A stretch of DNA of 62,513 bases, from positions 1 through 62,513 of the forward strand of contig DGHT01000053.1 in the NCBI GenBank assembly GCA_002392765.1, written 5' to 3'. Below the pieces are notes generated by a model that worked only from the letters and a program-made list of their open reading frames with translations, was not told the origin of the DNA and made no database searches. The DNA is from Verrucomicrobia bacterium UBA3841 (lineage in GTDB: Bacteria; Verrucomicrobiota; Kiritimatiellia; RFP12; UBA1067). Below are positions 25,855 to 35,067 of this stretch, one piece after another (the first letter of the stretch is position 1; each line of letters starts with the position of its first letter). Made by a program: the position numbers and the translations under genes.

Positions 25855-26485
25855 AAGAGGCTTGTTCGTCACCCTCGAGGGCGGCGAAGGCGCGGGTAAA
25901 ACGACCCAGATCGGTCTGCTTGGCGAAAGACTCGGCGCGGCGGGCGTGGATTTCATCGTTACCCGCGAGCCCGGCGGAACGCCGCTTGCAGAATCGATAA
26001 GGCATTTGCTGAAAGACTATCGCGAAGACCCTCCCAACGCCAAAGCGGAGCTTCTCCTTTTCCTCGCGGCGCGCGCGCAGCTTGTCGAAAGCGTGATACG
26101 TCCGGCGCTCGAATCGGGGCGATGGGTGGTGAGCGACAGGTTCAGCGATTCGACGTTCGCGTATCAGGCGTACGGAAGGGGACTCGATCTGGAGTCGGTC
26201 AGGCAGGCGAACGCTTTCGCGTGCGGCGCTCTGGAGCCGGACATGACTTTCCTTCTCGATCTCGACCCGGTCAGGGCCGTGGAAAGACGGCTCGGACGCG
26301 AGGCGGCGACGGGTATCGCGGCGGACAGGTTCGAAACGGCCGGAGACGGATTCCATTCCAGACTCAGGAAAGGCTTTCTCGAGATGGCCGGCGCGAATCC
26401 GGGCAGGATCAAGGTAGTCGACGCATCGATGTCTCCAAGAGAGGTGTCGGACGAAATATGGAAGTATCTGGCGCCTATAATCTGA
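25838..26485 (+). CDS. tmk: Thymidylate kinase
   Basis: Phosphorylates dTMP to dTDP. The 215-residue protein has a P-loop in FVTLEGGEGAGKTTQ, the DRX motif in VVSDRFSDSTFAYQ and TREPGGTPLAE. The start overlaps def and the end overlaps holB by 28 nt. The tmk-holB order is common in bacteria and supports both calls. Confidence 0.97.
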   Translation: MAESCRRGLFVTLEGGEGAGKTTQIGLLGERLGAAGVDFIVTREPGGTPLAESIRHLLKDYREDPPNAKAELLLFLAARAQLVESVIRPALESGRWVVSDRFSDSTFAYQAYGRGLDLESVRQANAFACGALEPDMTFLLDLDPVRAVERRLGREAATGIAADRFETAGDGFHSRLRKGFLEMAGANPGRIKVVDASMSPREVSDEIWKYLAPII

Positions 26486-27279
26486 TTTCGTCGGCGATCG
26501 ACGCCGGACGCACGGCGAACGCGTATCTCGTTTGCGGCGATATCGCGCGCGACGGCGAGGAGCTTGCAAGGCGCATCCTTCTGAAACTCTTCCCCGGCGA
26601 GCCGGACAAGATCGAACAGGGCATCCATCCAGACGTTTTCCGGGTCGTTCCTCAGGGAAAGAGCAGGACGGTGAAGGTTGAAAGGGGCAAGGACGACACC
26701 GGTCCTGGAATCCGCGACGGAATCGTAGGCCCGATTTCCCAGACATCGTATTCTGGCGGATGGAAGGTCGGCATAATCGTCGGGGCCGACAGGATGCAGC
26801 TGGAGGCGGCGAACGCGCTGCTCAAGACGCTGGAGGAGCCTCCGCGCAAAACGCTTTTCCTGCTGTTGACCGATTCCCCCGACTCCATCCTCCCGACGAT
26901 TGTTTCGCGTTCGCAGAGAATCGACCTGCCGAGCCGCGAAGGCCCCGCCGATCCGGAGGTGCAGAAAGCGGTCGACGCTTTGTTTTCGGTCCGTTCGCCG
27001 GTGCCTGTCGCAAAGCGCTATGCAATCGCCAAGGATATGGCCGATCTCCTCGACGGGCTGGAGAAGGAGGCGCAGGATGCGGACAGACCCGTCGTCCGCA
27101 AGGATTTTTTCAAGGCGGTTCTCGCTATCGTCCGCGGATGGATGGTCGGCGGAGAACTGGAATATTACCGGGCGTTCAAGAATATCGAGGCTGTCGAGAC
27201 CGCCTACGCCCAGTGCGAGAAGTACATTCCCAAGGCGGCCGCGATCGCCGGCATGATGGACAGGATCGCTTTCCCGTGA
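26458..27279 (+). CDS. holB: DNA polymerase III delta' subunit
   Basis: Clamp-loader subunit. The 273-residue protein has the conserved ANALLKTLEEPP motif and the SRSQRIDLP region after IVSRSQ, as in delta'. It is shorter than E. coli HolB and lacks an obvious Walker A motif, as expected for delta'. The ATG at 26458 lies inside tmk. Its TGA overlaps the GTG of the next gene. Confidence 0.9.
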   Translation: MEVSGAYNLISSAIDAGRTANAYLVCGDIARDGEELARRILLKLFPGEPDKIEQGIHPDVFRVVPQGKSRTVKVERGKDDTGPGIRDGIVGPISQTSYSGGWKVGIIVGADRMQLEAANALLKTLEEPPRKTLFLLLTDSPDSILPTIVSRSQRIDLPSREGPADPEVQKAVDALFSVRSPVPVAKRYAIAKDMADLLDGLEKEAQDADRPVVRKDFFKAVLAIVRGWMVGGELEYYRAFKNIEAVETAYAQCEKYIPKAAAIAGMMDRIAFP

Positions 27280-28217
27280 AATTCGCTTTATCAACAAACT
27301 GGTGCAATAGAAATTGCGACGACGGCGCCGCGATCGCGGAGATGGCGCTCGATCTGGGGTTCGATGCGCTCGAACTCGGCTTCAGGACGATGCCGCAGGA
27401 AGTGCCGGGATACAAGTCGATGTCCGCCAGAATTCCCGTCGGGAGCGTCCACGCATTCTGTCCGGTGCCCGTTTCTGCGCCGGAAGGGCACCCTGAGCTG
27501 TACACGCTGGCGTCCACGGATTGCGACGCGCGCGCGATAGCGAGGATAAATGTTGCGAAAAACATACGTTTCGCGTCTTCCATGGGCGCGGATACCGTCG
27601 TTCTGCACGCGGGAAGGATACCCCTCGGCTCCTTCTTCTCGCGCGGCGTCACGTCCTCGTCTCTCCACGAAAAACTCTCGGATTGCTCTTTCGACACTGC
27701 GGCGCGCAAATACGCCTCCGCCCTGGAAAAGGCCAAGCGCTTGCGGAGAGAACGCGGCGGAAAGATGCTTGAAATCTTCTACGGGGAACTTGATGCGCTT
27801 CTGCCCGTTCTTGAAAAGGAGTCCGTGACGCTTGCGTTCGAGAATCTTCCGTATCTGGAGGGCTTCCCGGACGAGACGGAGATGGACTCCATTCTCGCTA
27901 AATATCCGTCGTCCCCGTTCAAGGCGTGGTTCGATACCGGCCACCATCGCGTAAGGGAGATGCACGGATGGCTGGACGACAGCGACAAAGAAGCGCTTGC
28001 ACGTACGATGGAAGCAGGTGCAGCCGGCATGCACCTCAACGATGTAAAAGACTATTTCGACGACCATTTCGCGCCCGGGGGCGGCAAGGTTGATTTTGCC
28101 GCGCTCAAACCTCTGGCCGCCAGGCTGCCGCACGTAGTGTTCGAACCGAAATCGCATGTCGACAAAGAGACGTTGCGCAAATCGGTGGCGTTCATGAGAA
28201 AACTCTGGGAGGATTGA
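27276..28217 (+). CDS. Xylose isomerase-like TIM-barrel protein
   Basis: A 313-residue protein of the AP endonuclease 2/xylose isomerase TIM-barrel superfamily. Visible hallmarks are LGFDALELGF, the GADTVVLHAG strand, LAFENLPYLEGFP, the FDTGHH metal-site segment and GMHLNDVKDYFDDH. These place acidic and His ligands as in sugar-phosphate isomerases and endonuclease IV relatives; substrate is unknown. GTG start at 27276, overlapping the holB stop (GTGA), is the only start that keeps the N-terminal KFALSTNWC strand. Confidence 0.75.
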   Translation: MKFALSTNWCNRNCDDGAAIAEMALDLGFDALELGFRTMPQEVPGYKSMSARIPVGSVHAFCPVPVSAPEGHPELYTLASTDCDARAIARINVAKNIRFASSMGADTVVLHAGRIPLGSFFSRGVTSSSLHEKLSDCSFDTAARKYASALEKAKRLRRERGGKMLEIFYGELDALLPVLEKESVTLAFENLPYLEGFPDETEMDSILAKYPSSPFKAWFDTGHHRVREMHGWLDDSDKEALARTMEAGAAGMHLNDVKDYFDDHFAPGGGKVDFAALKPLAARLPHVVFEPKSHVDKETLRKSVAFMRKLWED

Positions 28218-28219
28218 TT

Positions 28220-28900
28220 TTGGGAAAGACTTATTTCGTGTCGGGAATAGACACGTCTGTCGGCAAAACCGCGGCCACCGGTCTGATGGCGCGGTATCTC
28301 GTCCGCGCCGGCGTCCGGGCGATAACATGCAAGCCCGTCCAGACGGGCAATACAGGATTTTCGGAGGATATCGACGCGCACAGAGCTGTTTCGGGGACCG
28401 GAGCCATGCCTGAGGATGCGCAGGGAATCACCGCGCCCCAGATATTCGCATTCCCATCCTCCCCCGAACTCTCCGCGCGGCTGGAGGGGAAAACAGTGGA
28501 TGTCGCGAAGATGGCCGCGGCCGTCGAAACTCTGGCGGGCCGGTACGATTTCGTGCTGGTCGAGGGCGCCGGCGGGCTCGCCGTTCCGCTTTCGCAAAAT
28601 CTGCTGACGATAGACTGGGTGGCGCAAAAAGGGTGGCCTCTTATACTCGTTTCCTCTCCGCGCCTGGGATCGCTCAACCATACAATTCTCTCGCTGGAGG
28701 CGGCGCTGTCGCGAGGCATCCCCGTGGCGGGCGTCGTGTACGACCTTTTCCCGGAGACGGATGCGAAGATAGTCGACGACACGCGCGCCTGGATCCGCAA
28801 ATACCTTTCGCAGTCCGGGACCTGCGCGCCGGTCGTGGACGTTCCGCCGTTCGGATCGACGGTGCCGGACATTGATTTCGGAAGGATTTTCTTCAAATGA
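28220..28900 (+). CDS. bioD: Dethiobiotin synthase
   Basis: ATP-dependent ring-forming step of biotin synthesis. The 226-residue protein has the P-loop in FVSGIDTSVGKTAATG, CKPVQTG and the VEGAGGLAVPL motif. Start codon is TTG 28220 with GGAGG about 7 nt upstream; TTG 28214 is too close to that site. Overlaps bioA (ATGA). Confidence 0.93.
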   Translation: MGKTYFVSGIDTSVGKTAATGLMARYLVRAGVRAITCKPVQTGNTGFSEDIDAHRAVSGTGAMPEDAQGITAPQIFAFPSSPELSARLEGKTVDVAKMAAAVETLAGRYDFVLVEGAGGLAVPLSQNLLTIDWVAQKGWPLILVSSPRLGSLNHTILSLEAALSRGIPVAGVVYDLFPETDAKIVDDTRAWIRKYLSQSGTCAPVVDVPPFGSTVPDIDFGRIFFK

Positions 28901-30198
28901 CGCCGCTTGAATACGACAGAGCCCGCATCTGGCATCCTTACGCGCCTCTCGGCAATCCTCCGCCGGTGCGCATGGCGAAAGCGGCGAGCGGCACCGACAT
29001 CATTCTCGACGACGGACGCAGACTTGTCGATGCCGTATCAAGCTGGTGGTGCGTGGCGCACGGACACAACCGTCCCGAGATAACCGGTGCGATCCGCAGA
29101 CAGTCGGAGCGCCTGAGCCACGTGATGTTCGGCGGGTTCACGCATGAACCGGCGGTGGAACTTGCCGAGCGTCTCGCCGCGATCGCGCCGGATGGGCTGG
29201 ACAGGGTGTTTTTCGCGGATTCCGGATCGATATCGGTGGAGGTGGCGTGCAAGATGGCCGTCCAGTACCACGCGGCGCTCGGCCGTCCCCGGAGGTGCCG
29301 GATTGTCGCGCTGAAAGGGGGCTACCACGGGGATACGTCCCTTTGCATGTCGATATCCGATCCCGACGGCATGCACACGCTCTTCAAAGGCATAATGTCG
29401 CGTCAGTTCTTCGCGGAAAAGCCGGCCACGCGTCTGGGCGGGAAATGGCGCGCCGACGATATTTCGTCTTTGGAGCGCATCCTTCTCGAAAACGGGGACG
29501 AGGTCGCCGCCGTGATCTGCGAACCCGTGTTCCAGGCGGCCAACGCAATGTGGTTCTACGACGCCGAGTATCTCCGGCAGGCGCGCAGGCTGTGCGACGC
29601 GACGGGAACTCTTCTTGTATACGATGAAATCGCCGCGGGTTTCTACCGGACGGGGCCCAGATGGGCGCACGAACGTTCCGGAACGGTCCCGGACATAATG
29701 ACGGTGGGCAAGGCATTGACCGGCGGACACATTACGCTTGCGGCGACGCTCGTTTCAGGGAAGGTGGCGGACACCGTTTCCGGCGGTTCTCCCGGCGCAT
29801 TCATGCACGGACCCACGTACATGGCCAATCCTCTGGCTTGCGCCGCCGCCTGCGCCTCGCTTGACATTTTCGGGAAAAACGACTACGAAGCGATGTCGCT
29901 CGGAATCGGCGAGGCGTTCAGGAGGGAACTTTCCGGCGCGGAATGTCTGCCGAATGTCGCGGACGTGCGGATAGAAGGCGCGGTCGCCGTGCTCGAGATG
30001 CGGAAACCGCCGCGCCGCGACGAGATAGAGCGGACGATAGACGCCCACGGCGTCTGGCTGCGCCCGTTCGGCAATTTCATATACTCCATGCCACCTCTCG
30101 TCACGGACGGGCGCACCGTTGCGCGGATAGCCGGCGCGATGCTCGATCTGGCGGCATCCCCTCCCGGAGAAACCGATTCTTCCGGATTTCACGAGTGA
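28897..30198 (+). CDS. bioA: Adenosylmethionine-8-amino-7-oxononanoate aminotransferase
   Basis: PLP-dependent class III aminotransferase that makes 7,8-diaminopelargonate. The 433-residue protein opens with DRARIWHPYAPL, which is BioA-specific. SSWWCVAHGHNRPEI, VYDEIAAGFYRTG and GKALTGGHITLAATL (PLP Lys in GKALTGG) fit the family. It forms an operon with bioD; bioB and bioF are elsewhere. The C-terminal PPGETDSSGFHE is a short extension of no known role. Confidence 0.95.
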   Translation: MTPLEYDRARIWHPYAPLGNPPPVRMAKAASGTDIILDDGRRLVDAVSSWWCVAHGHNRPEITGAIRRQSERLSHVMFGGFTHEPAVELAERLAAIAPDGLDRVFFADSGSISVEVACKMAVQYHAALGRPRRCRIVALKGGYHGDTSLCMSISDPDGMHTLFKGIMSRQFFAEKPATRLGGKWRADDISSLERILLENGDEVAAVICEPVFQAANAMWFYDAEYLRQARRLCDATGTLLVYDEIAAGFYRTGPRWAHERSGTVPDIMTVGKALTGGHITLAATLVSGKVADTVSGGSPGAFMHGPTYMANPLACAAACASLDIFGKNDYEAMSLGIGEAFRRELSGAECLPNVADVRIEGAVAVLEMRKPPRRDEIERTIDAHGVWLRPFGNFIYSMPPLVTDGRTVARIAGAMLDLAASPPGETDSSGFHE

Positions 30199-30338
30199 CG
30201 CTTGAAAAATCACGGCGAGTCCGCGAAGCGGATGCTCTGGCAGGGGTGCGCGTCCCTCCCCGGGTTTTGTAATTTCCGTCCAGGGAAAGGGCGCGTTGCA
30301 TCGAAGCTTCAAATTTGATATCATATCGGTGAAGAGTC

Positions 30339-30364
30339 AAGGAGATGCGGGATCCTGCCGCGTC
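30339..30364. repeat. Single copy of the AAGGAGATGCGG hairpin repeat
   Basis: AAGGAGATGCGG followed by a GATCC core and TGCCGCGTC matches the hairpin part of the 35-bp tandem units at 46480-46584. It lies 37 bp before the GH127 gene, next to a TTTGATATCATAT sequence that could be a weak -10. A GAAAGGTTGAA remnant follows. This shows the repeat is dispersed, not local. Confidence 0.8.
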
Positions 30365-30400
30365 GAAAGGTTGAATATGGTGAAATAGAAGGCAACGAGA

Positions 30401-32299
30401 ATGAGAACAATATGCGGAACAATTCTGGCGGCGGCGATGGCCGCTGCGGCATGGGGCGCTGCGGACGGGACGGCGATCGTCCCTCCCGCACCGGCGACGA
30501 TGGACGGCGTGCGGCTTTACGGGCCGGTCGCCGACAGGATGAACGCGTGCATCGCGAACCACGTCTGCGCGACGGATCCGATGTACTACGCGCGCGAATT
30601 CCGCTATCCCGCCGAGCCGGGCGCGTGGCAGACGGAGTTCTGGGGCAAATACATGCTCTCCGCCGTGCCGTTCGCGTACTACACGCACGACGAGGCGCTA
30701 AAGGAGCGCATCGCGGCGTCCGTGAAGGAGGTCGTCTCCAACCAGGAGCCGGACGGCTACATCGGCAACTATCCGAAGGCCATGCGCGCCGGCAGAGGAT
30801 GGGATCTCTGGGGCAACAAGTACACGATGCTCGGGCTCGTGACGTGGTACGACTATTCCGGCGACAAGACCGCGCTCGCCGCCGCGGAACGCCTCGCTCG
30901 CTACGTGATGGGCATCTTCGGCCCCGGAAAGCGGAATCTGAACGAGACGGGGTGCTGGCGCGGGCTCCCCAGCTGCTCGATGCTTGAGGTGATATGCAAA
31001 ATTTACGAGCGCACGGGGAACAGGGACTACCTCGATTTTGCGCGGTATATCGTCTCGCAGCTCGACGAAGGCGAGCGTTCGCCGCAGCTGATCCAAAGCG
31101 CTCTTGCCGGGGTGCTGCCGGGCGAGCGCGTCACCGATCCCGACCCCGGAAGGATGTGGGTGCTCTCCAGCCGCAAGAGCTACGAGATGATGAGCTGCTA
31201 CCAGGGGCTTCTCGCCTGGGCGCGCATCACCGGCGACAAGCGCGCGCTGGAAGCGTGCGTAAGAACCGGAAATGATATCGCCGCGACGGAGGTGAACATA
31301 TCTGGCGGCGCCTCGTGCCACGAGAACTGGTACGGCGGCGCGGCGAAGCAGACGGAAACATACGTATTCGAGAACGAGACGTGCGTAGTTACGACGTGGC
31401 TCCGCCTCTGCCGCGAACTGCTCGTCGCGACATCGGATCCGAAGTGGGCCGACGAGATCGAGAAGACGTTCTACAACGCGTACCTCGCCGCGCAGCGCCC
31501 CGACGGCAGCCAGTTCGTGCAGTACACCTCGCTTTCCGGGCGGCGGCATGCCGGAGAGAACCACAGCCGCCTTCACACGAACTGCTGCAACGCGAACGGT
31601 CCGCGCGGCTATCTCGCATTCCTCACGTCGCTCTTGACGGCGGACGACGACGCCGTAATGATGAACCAATACGCCTCCGGCACGGCGTCCGTCGTATGGC
31701 CGAAGACCGGCGAGAAAATATCGCTTGAGACATATACGCTATACCCCAAGATTGACACGGCGTCAATACGCTACCGCGAACGCGAGCCCAAGCGCTTCAA
31801 GCTCAAGCTGCGCATTCCGTCCTGGAGCGCGGACACCGTTGTCACGGTCAAGTCGGTGGACGGCAGACCCGAGCCTGTCAACGGCGCAAAGGCGGGAGAA
31901 TATCTCGCAATCGACCGCGAATGGAAGTGCGGCGATCAGGTGGACGTCTGCTTTGATTTCACGCCCCGCGGCCACAGGCTGAACGACTGCGCCGCTTTCA
32001 CCGTGGGGCCGCTGCTCCTTGCCCGGGACGCGCGGTTCGGAAGGGGCGACGTCTCGGAGGTGCTGGCGTATTGGGCGGATGTCGCAAAGCCGCGGATTTT
32101 CCGCACGCGAACGCGCGAGGACGGCTTCTACGCGACGTTCCTCGGTCTTTTCCCGACGGGAGTCCACACGAAGAATGCCGGGGAAAAGTACCCGTCCGTC
32201 ATAGAGTTCTGCGACTACGCCTCCGCGGGCAACACGTGGGGCGACGACTCGTTCTTCCGCGTGTGGCTGCCGATTGAAAAGAAGCCGGAGAGCCTGTAG
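30401..32299 (+). CDS. Secreted glycoside hydrolase family 127 (beta-L-arabinofuranosidase type)
   Basis: A 632-residue exported protein with signal peptide (MRTICGTILAAAMAAAAWGA). The (alpha/alpha) barrel and C-terminal beta domain match GH127. The zinc/nucleophile site of GH127 is intact: ETC (E326, C328) in VFENETCVVTTW, and the CC pair (C395-C396) in HTNCCNANGPRGY. Predicted to release beta-L-arabinofuranose from pectin or glycoprotein side chains in the periplasm or outside. It follows bioA by 200 bp, with a hairpin repeat and weak promoter in between. Confidence 0.85.
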   Translation: MRTICGTILAAAMAAAAWGAADGTAIVPPAPATMDGVRLYGPVADRMNACIANHVCATDPMYYAREFRYPAEPGAWQTEFWGKYMLSAVPFAYYTHDEALKERIAASVKEVVSNQEPDGYIGNYPKAMRAGRGWDLWGNKYTMLGLVTWYDYSGDKTALAAAERLARYVMGIFGPGKRNLNETGCWRGLPSCSMLEVICKIYERTGNRDYLDFARYIVSQLDEGERSPQLIQSALAGVLPGERVTDPDPGRMWVLSSRKSYEMMSCYQGLLAWARITGDKRALEACVRTGNDIAATEVNISGGASCHENWYGGAAKQTETYVFENETCVVTTWLRLCRELLVATSDPKWADEIEKTFYNAYLAAQRPDGSQFVQYTSLSGRRHAGENHSRLHTNCCNANGPRGYLAFLTSLLTADDDAVMMNQYASGTASVVWPKTGEKISLETYTLYPKIDTASIRYREREPKRFKLKLRIPSWSADTVVTVKSVDGRPEPVNGAKAGEYLAIDREWKCGDQVDVCFDFTPRGHRLNDCAAFTVGPLLLARDARFGRGDVSEVLAYWADVAKPRIFRTRTREDGFYATFLGLFPTGVHTKNAGEKYPSVIEFCDYASAGNTWGDDSFFRVWLPIEKKPESL

Positions 32300-32429
32300 A
32301 CTTCCGAAGGACGCGACAGGCTTCCCGGCGGTGGAGGGACCCAAACAGGCGTTTCAGTGCATTCTGCGGCCAAGTTTTCCACTAAAAACTCCGATGGGCC
32401 AAAAATACAAGCATTCGTGACGATTTTTT

Positions 32430-32437
32430 GATATAAT
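32430..32437 (+). promoter_or_regulatory. Extended -10 element (GATATAAT) of gpmI
   Basis: GATATAAT lies 37 bp before the gpmI ATG in an AT-rich stretch. No clear -35 is seen. A GGAG ribosome site follows at about 32461. Confidence 0.6.
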
Positions 32438-32473
32438 AGTGAATCATTGTAATATATATCGGAGTTATCGAAA

Positions 32474-34060
32474 ATGAGACCTACAGTTTTGATCATCCGC
32501 GACGGATGGGGAGTCAACCCGCGCAAGGACGGAAATTCCGTATTTGACGCGAAAACGCCTGTGATAGACCAGATAAGGGCGCGCTATCCGCATTGCCTTC
32601 TCGATTGCTGCGGCGAGGCGGTCGGACTCCCGGACGGATACCAGGGTTCTTCCGAGGTCGGCCATCTCAACATGGGCGCCGGGCGCATAGTAGTGCAGGA
32701 ACTCAAGCGCATCGACGACGGACTTTCTTCGGGAGAGCTTTTCAAGTCGCCGAAATGGCAGAATCTGATCGCCGAATGGAAGAAGAACAATTCGCAGTTC
32801 CACTTCTTCGGTCTTCTCCAGGACGAGGGCGTCCACGCCCACCAGGAGCATCTTTTCAAGCTGATGAGGCGCGCGCGTTCGGAATTCCCCGAAGGGCGCA
32901 TCGTGGTCCATCCGTTCCTCGACGGACGCGACACGCCGCCGCGTTCGACGCTTGAATACATCGCGAGGCTCAAAAACGAGCTCGCGGCGGTCGGCAACGC
33001 CGTCATCGGCACGGCGATGGGCCGCTACTACGGCATGGACCGCGTAAAGAACTGGAAACTCACGAGCGAGGCGTACGACTGCATCGTCTCGTGCAAAGGC
33101 AAGAAGGCGGCGACGATCGAGGAAGCGGTCAAATCCGAGTACGAGACGGGTCTTACACCCGATGGCACGCCCATGACCGACGAGTACATTCCCTGCTACG
33201 CAATCGGCGGATACGAGGGAATGAAGGACGGCGACGTTGTCATGCACACGAACTACCGCCAGGACCGCGCGATCCAGCTGACGCAGGCGTTCGTCCTCGA
33301 CGACTATCCGGGCGAGCGTTCCGCGCGGCCCAAGGTCTCGTTCCTCGGCTTCACGCGCTACTGGGATGAATTCGAGGATTACCTCCTCGGCGCGATGGGC
33401 GCCGGAGGAGGAATGGACAACCTTCTCGGGGAAGTCGTCTCCAAGGCCGGCATACGCCAGCTGCGAATCGCCGAGACGCAGAAGTTCCGCCACGTCACAA
33501 GCTTCTTCAACGGCAAGTCCACGACTCCTTCCGAAGGCGAAGACCAGGTGGAGGTCAAGAGCCGTTTCGACCCCGCCACTTTCGCGAGCCATCCGGAGAT
33601 GGACGCCTACAACGTGACCGACGAACTGCTGAAGCGTCTGGAGAACAATCCCTACGGATTCATAGTCGTCAACTACGCAAACTGCGACATGGTCGGCCAC
33701 ACCGGAGACCAGGCCGCCGCGGCCAGGGCCGTCGAGGTGGTCGACGAGTGCATCGGCAGGATACTGCCGCGCCTTCTCGAGCTCGACGCGCACGTCCTGA
33801 TCTTCGCAGACCACGGCAACGCGGAGCAGATGGTAGATTACAAGAGCGGGCTGACGAAAACGTCCCACACGCTCAATCTCGTCGATTGCTTCTACGTCGC
33901 CAACGACGCCGCAGGCGTGCGTCTCACGCCTTTGGCGAAACTTTCCGCAATAGCCCCCACGGCGCTCCAGATGCTCGGTATTCCCGTGCCGCCCGAAATG
34001 ACGACTCCGTCGCTCCTCGCCGGCAAGGAACCCTGGTCTGCAACGGCTCTCGGCGTCTGA
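32474..34060 (+). CDS. gpmI: Phosphoglycerate mutase, cofactor-independent
   Basis: Glycolytic 2,3-bisphosphoglycerate-independent mutase with two Mn ions. The 528-residue length is usual. The N-terminal metal motif is IIRDGWG, the phospho-accepting Ser is in GSSEVGHLNMGAGR (S60), and VHPFLDGRDTPP and the ADHGNAEQM metal motif are intact. The usual Asn before the nucleophile Ser is Ser here. The stop overlaps the following ATG. Confidence 0.96.
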   Translation: MRPTVLIIRDGWGVNPRKDGNSVFDAKTPVIDQIRARYPHCLLDCCGEAVGLPDGYQGSSEVGHLNMGAGRIVVQELKRIDDGLSSGELFKSPKWQNLIAEWKKNNSQFHFFGLLQDEGVHAHQEHLFKLMRRARSEFPEGRIVVHPFLDGRDTPPRSTLEYIARLKNELAAVGNAVIGTAMGRYYGMDRVKNWKLTSEAYDCIVSCKGKKAATIEEAVKSEYETGLTPDGTPMTDEYIPCYAIGGYEGMKDGDVVMHTNYRQDRAIQLTQAFVLDDYPGERSARPKVSFLGFTRYWDEFEDYLLGAMGAGGGMDNLLGEVVSKAGIRQLRIAETQKFRHVTSFFNGKSTTPSEGEDQVEVKSRFDPATFASHPEMDAYNVTDELLKRLENNPYGFIVVNYANCDMVGHTGDQAAAARAVEVVDECIGRILPRLLELDAHVLIFADHGNAEQMVDYKSGLTKTSHTLNLVDCFYVANDAAGVRLTPLAKLSAIAPTALQMLGIPVPPEMTTPSLLAGKEPWSATALGV

Positions 34061-35067
34061 TGCGGCTGCTTGCGACGATAGCTCTGCTGACGGCCGGCGC
34101 GTGCGCTTCATTCGCGGACGTGCCGGTCATCATGCGCTACAGGAGCCCCAAGAACAGGGACCGGCCCGTGCGCAGGACGACGGAGCTTATAATCCTCCAT
34201 ACGACAGAAGCGCCGGCGAAAGGTTCGCTCAGGCATCTTTCCGACCGGGGCGAGTGCAACTACTGCATAACCGAGGACGGCACGGTCTACTCCATCGTGG
34301 ACCGCGAAAGGGCGGCGTTCCATTCCGGACAGTCGATGTGGAACGGCAAGGAGGACGTTGACAACTTTTCCGTCGGCATCGAATGCGTGGGCTACCACGA
34401 CAAGCCCATGCCCATGAAGCAGTTGCGTTCGGTCCGCGCGCTCGTCAAGGAACTGCAGGCCAGGTATTCGATCCCCGACCATCACGTGCTCAGCCACAGC
34501 CAGGTGGCGTACGGTTCTCCGAACAAGTGGCAGAAGAAGAAGCATCGCGGACGCAAACGCTGCGGGATGCTGTTCGTTATGCCAAGCGTAAGGCGAGTGC
34601 TTCAGCTGAAGACGCGTCCCGCGCTCGATCCCGACGTCAAGGCGAAGCGGCTCGCCGTCGGCGACGCATATCTCGAGAAGGTGCTCTACGGAAACGTCGA
34701 TACGATGCGCGGCACGTACGGCGCGGCCACGATCAGGAAAGTGGATCCGTCGAAGCCGGTCCGTCCGCACACGCCGCTCTCGATCCTCCCGCCGAAGCCG
34801 GCGCCGCCCAGGCCGGCGCCGCCGAAGGCCGCAAAACCGAAAGCGCCGGCCGCCAAGCACGCGCCGCCGAAGAATATTGCCGGACTGAAGGCGCAGGGGT
34901 ACGCACCGAAGGGAAAGGTGACGAAATCCAGGCTCCCATCGCGCATAGTCGGAAGCAAGTGGAACGCGCCGGATACTTTCTATACAATCAGAAGCAAAGT
35001 GGTGCCCGGAAACAAAATCGACCAGGCTCGAGTTGAGGAGGGAATGGTGATATGGCGCAAAGACTGA
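34060..35067 (+). CDS. Secreted N-acetylmuramoyl-L-alanine amidase (Amidase_2)
   Basis: A 335-residue exported peptidoglycan amidase. Signal peptide MRLLATIALLTAGACASFAD is followed by the zinc amidase domain: LIILHTTEAP (first His), FHSGQSMWNGK, NFSVGIECVG and HHVLSHSQVAYG (second His region). A Pro/Ala/Lys-rich linker (about residues 240-275) joins a basic C-terminal module of about 50 residues that may bind the wall. The start overlaps gpmI and the 3' end overlaps trxB by 16 nt. Confidence 0.88.
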   Translation: MRLLATIALLTAGACASFADVPVIMRYRSPKNRDRPVRRTTELIILHTTEAPAKGSLRHLSDRGECNYCITEDGTVYSIVDRERAAFHSGQSMWNGKEDVDNFSVGIECVGYHDKPMPMKQLRSVRALVKELQARYSIPDHHVLSHSQVAYGSPNKWQKKKHRGRKRCGMLFVMPSVRRVLQLKTRPALDPDVKAKRLAVGDAYLEKVLYGNVDTMRGTYGAATIRKVDPSKPVRPHTPLSILPPKPAPPRPAPPKAAKPKAPAAKHAPPKNIAGLKAQGYAPKGKVTKSRLPSRIVGSKWNAPDTFYTIRSKVVPGNKIDQARVEEGMVIWRKD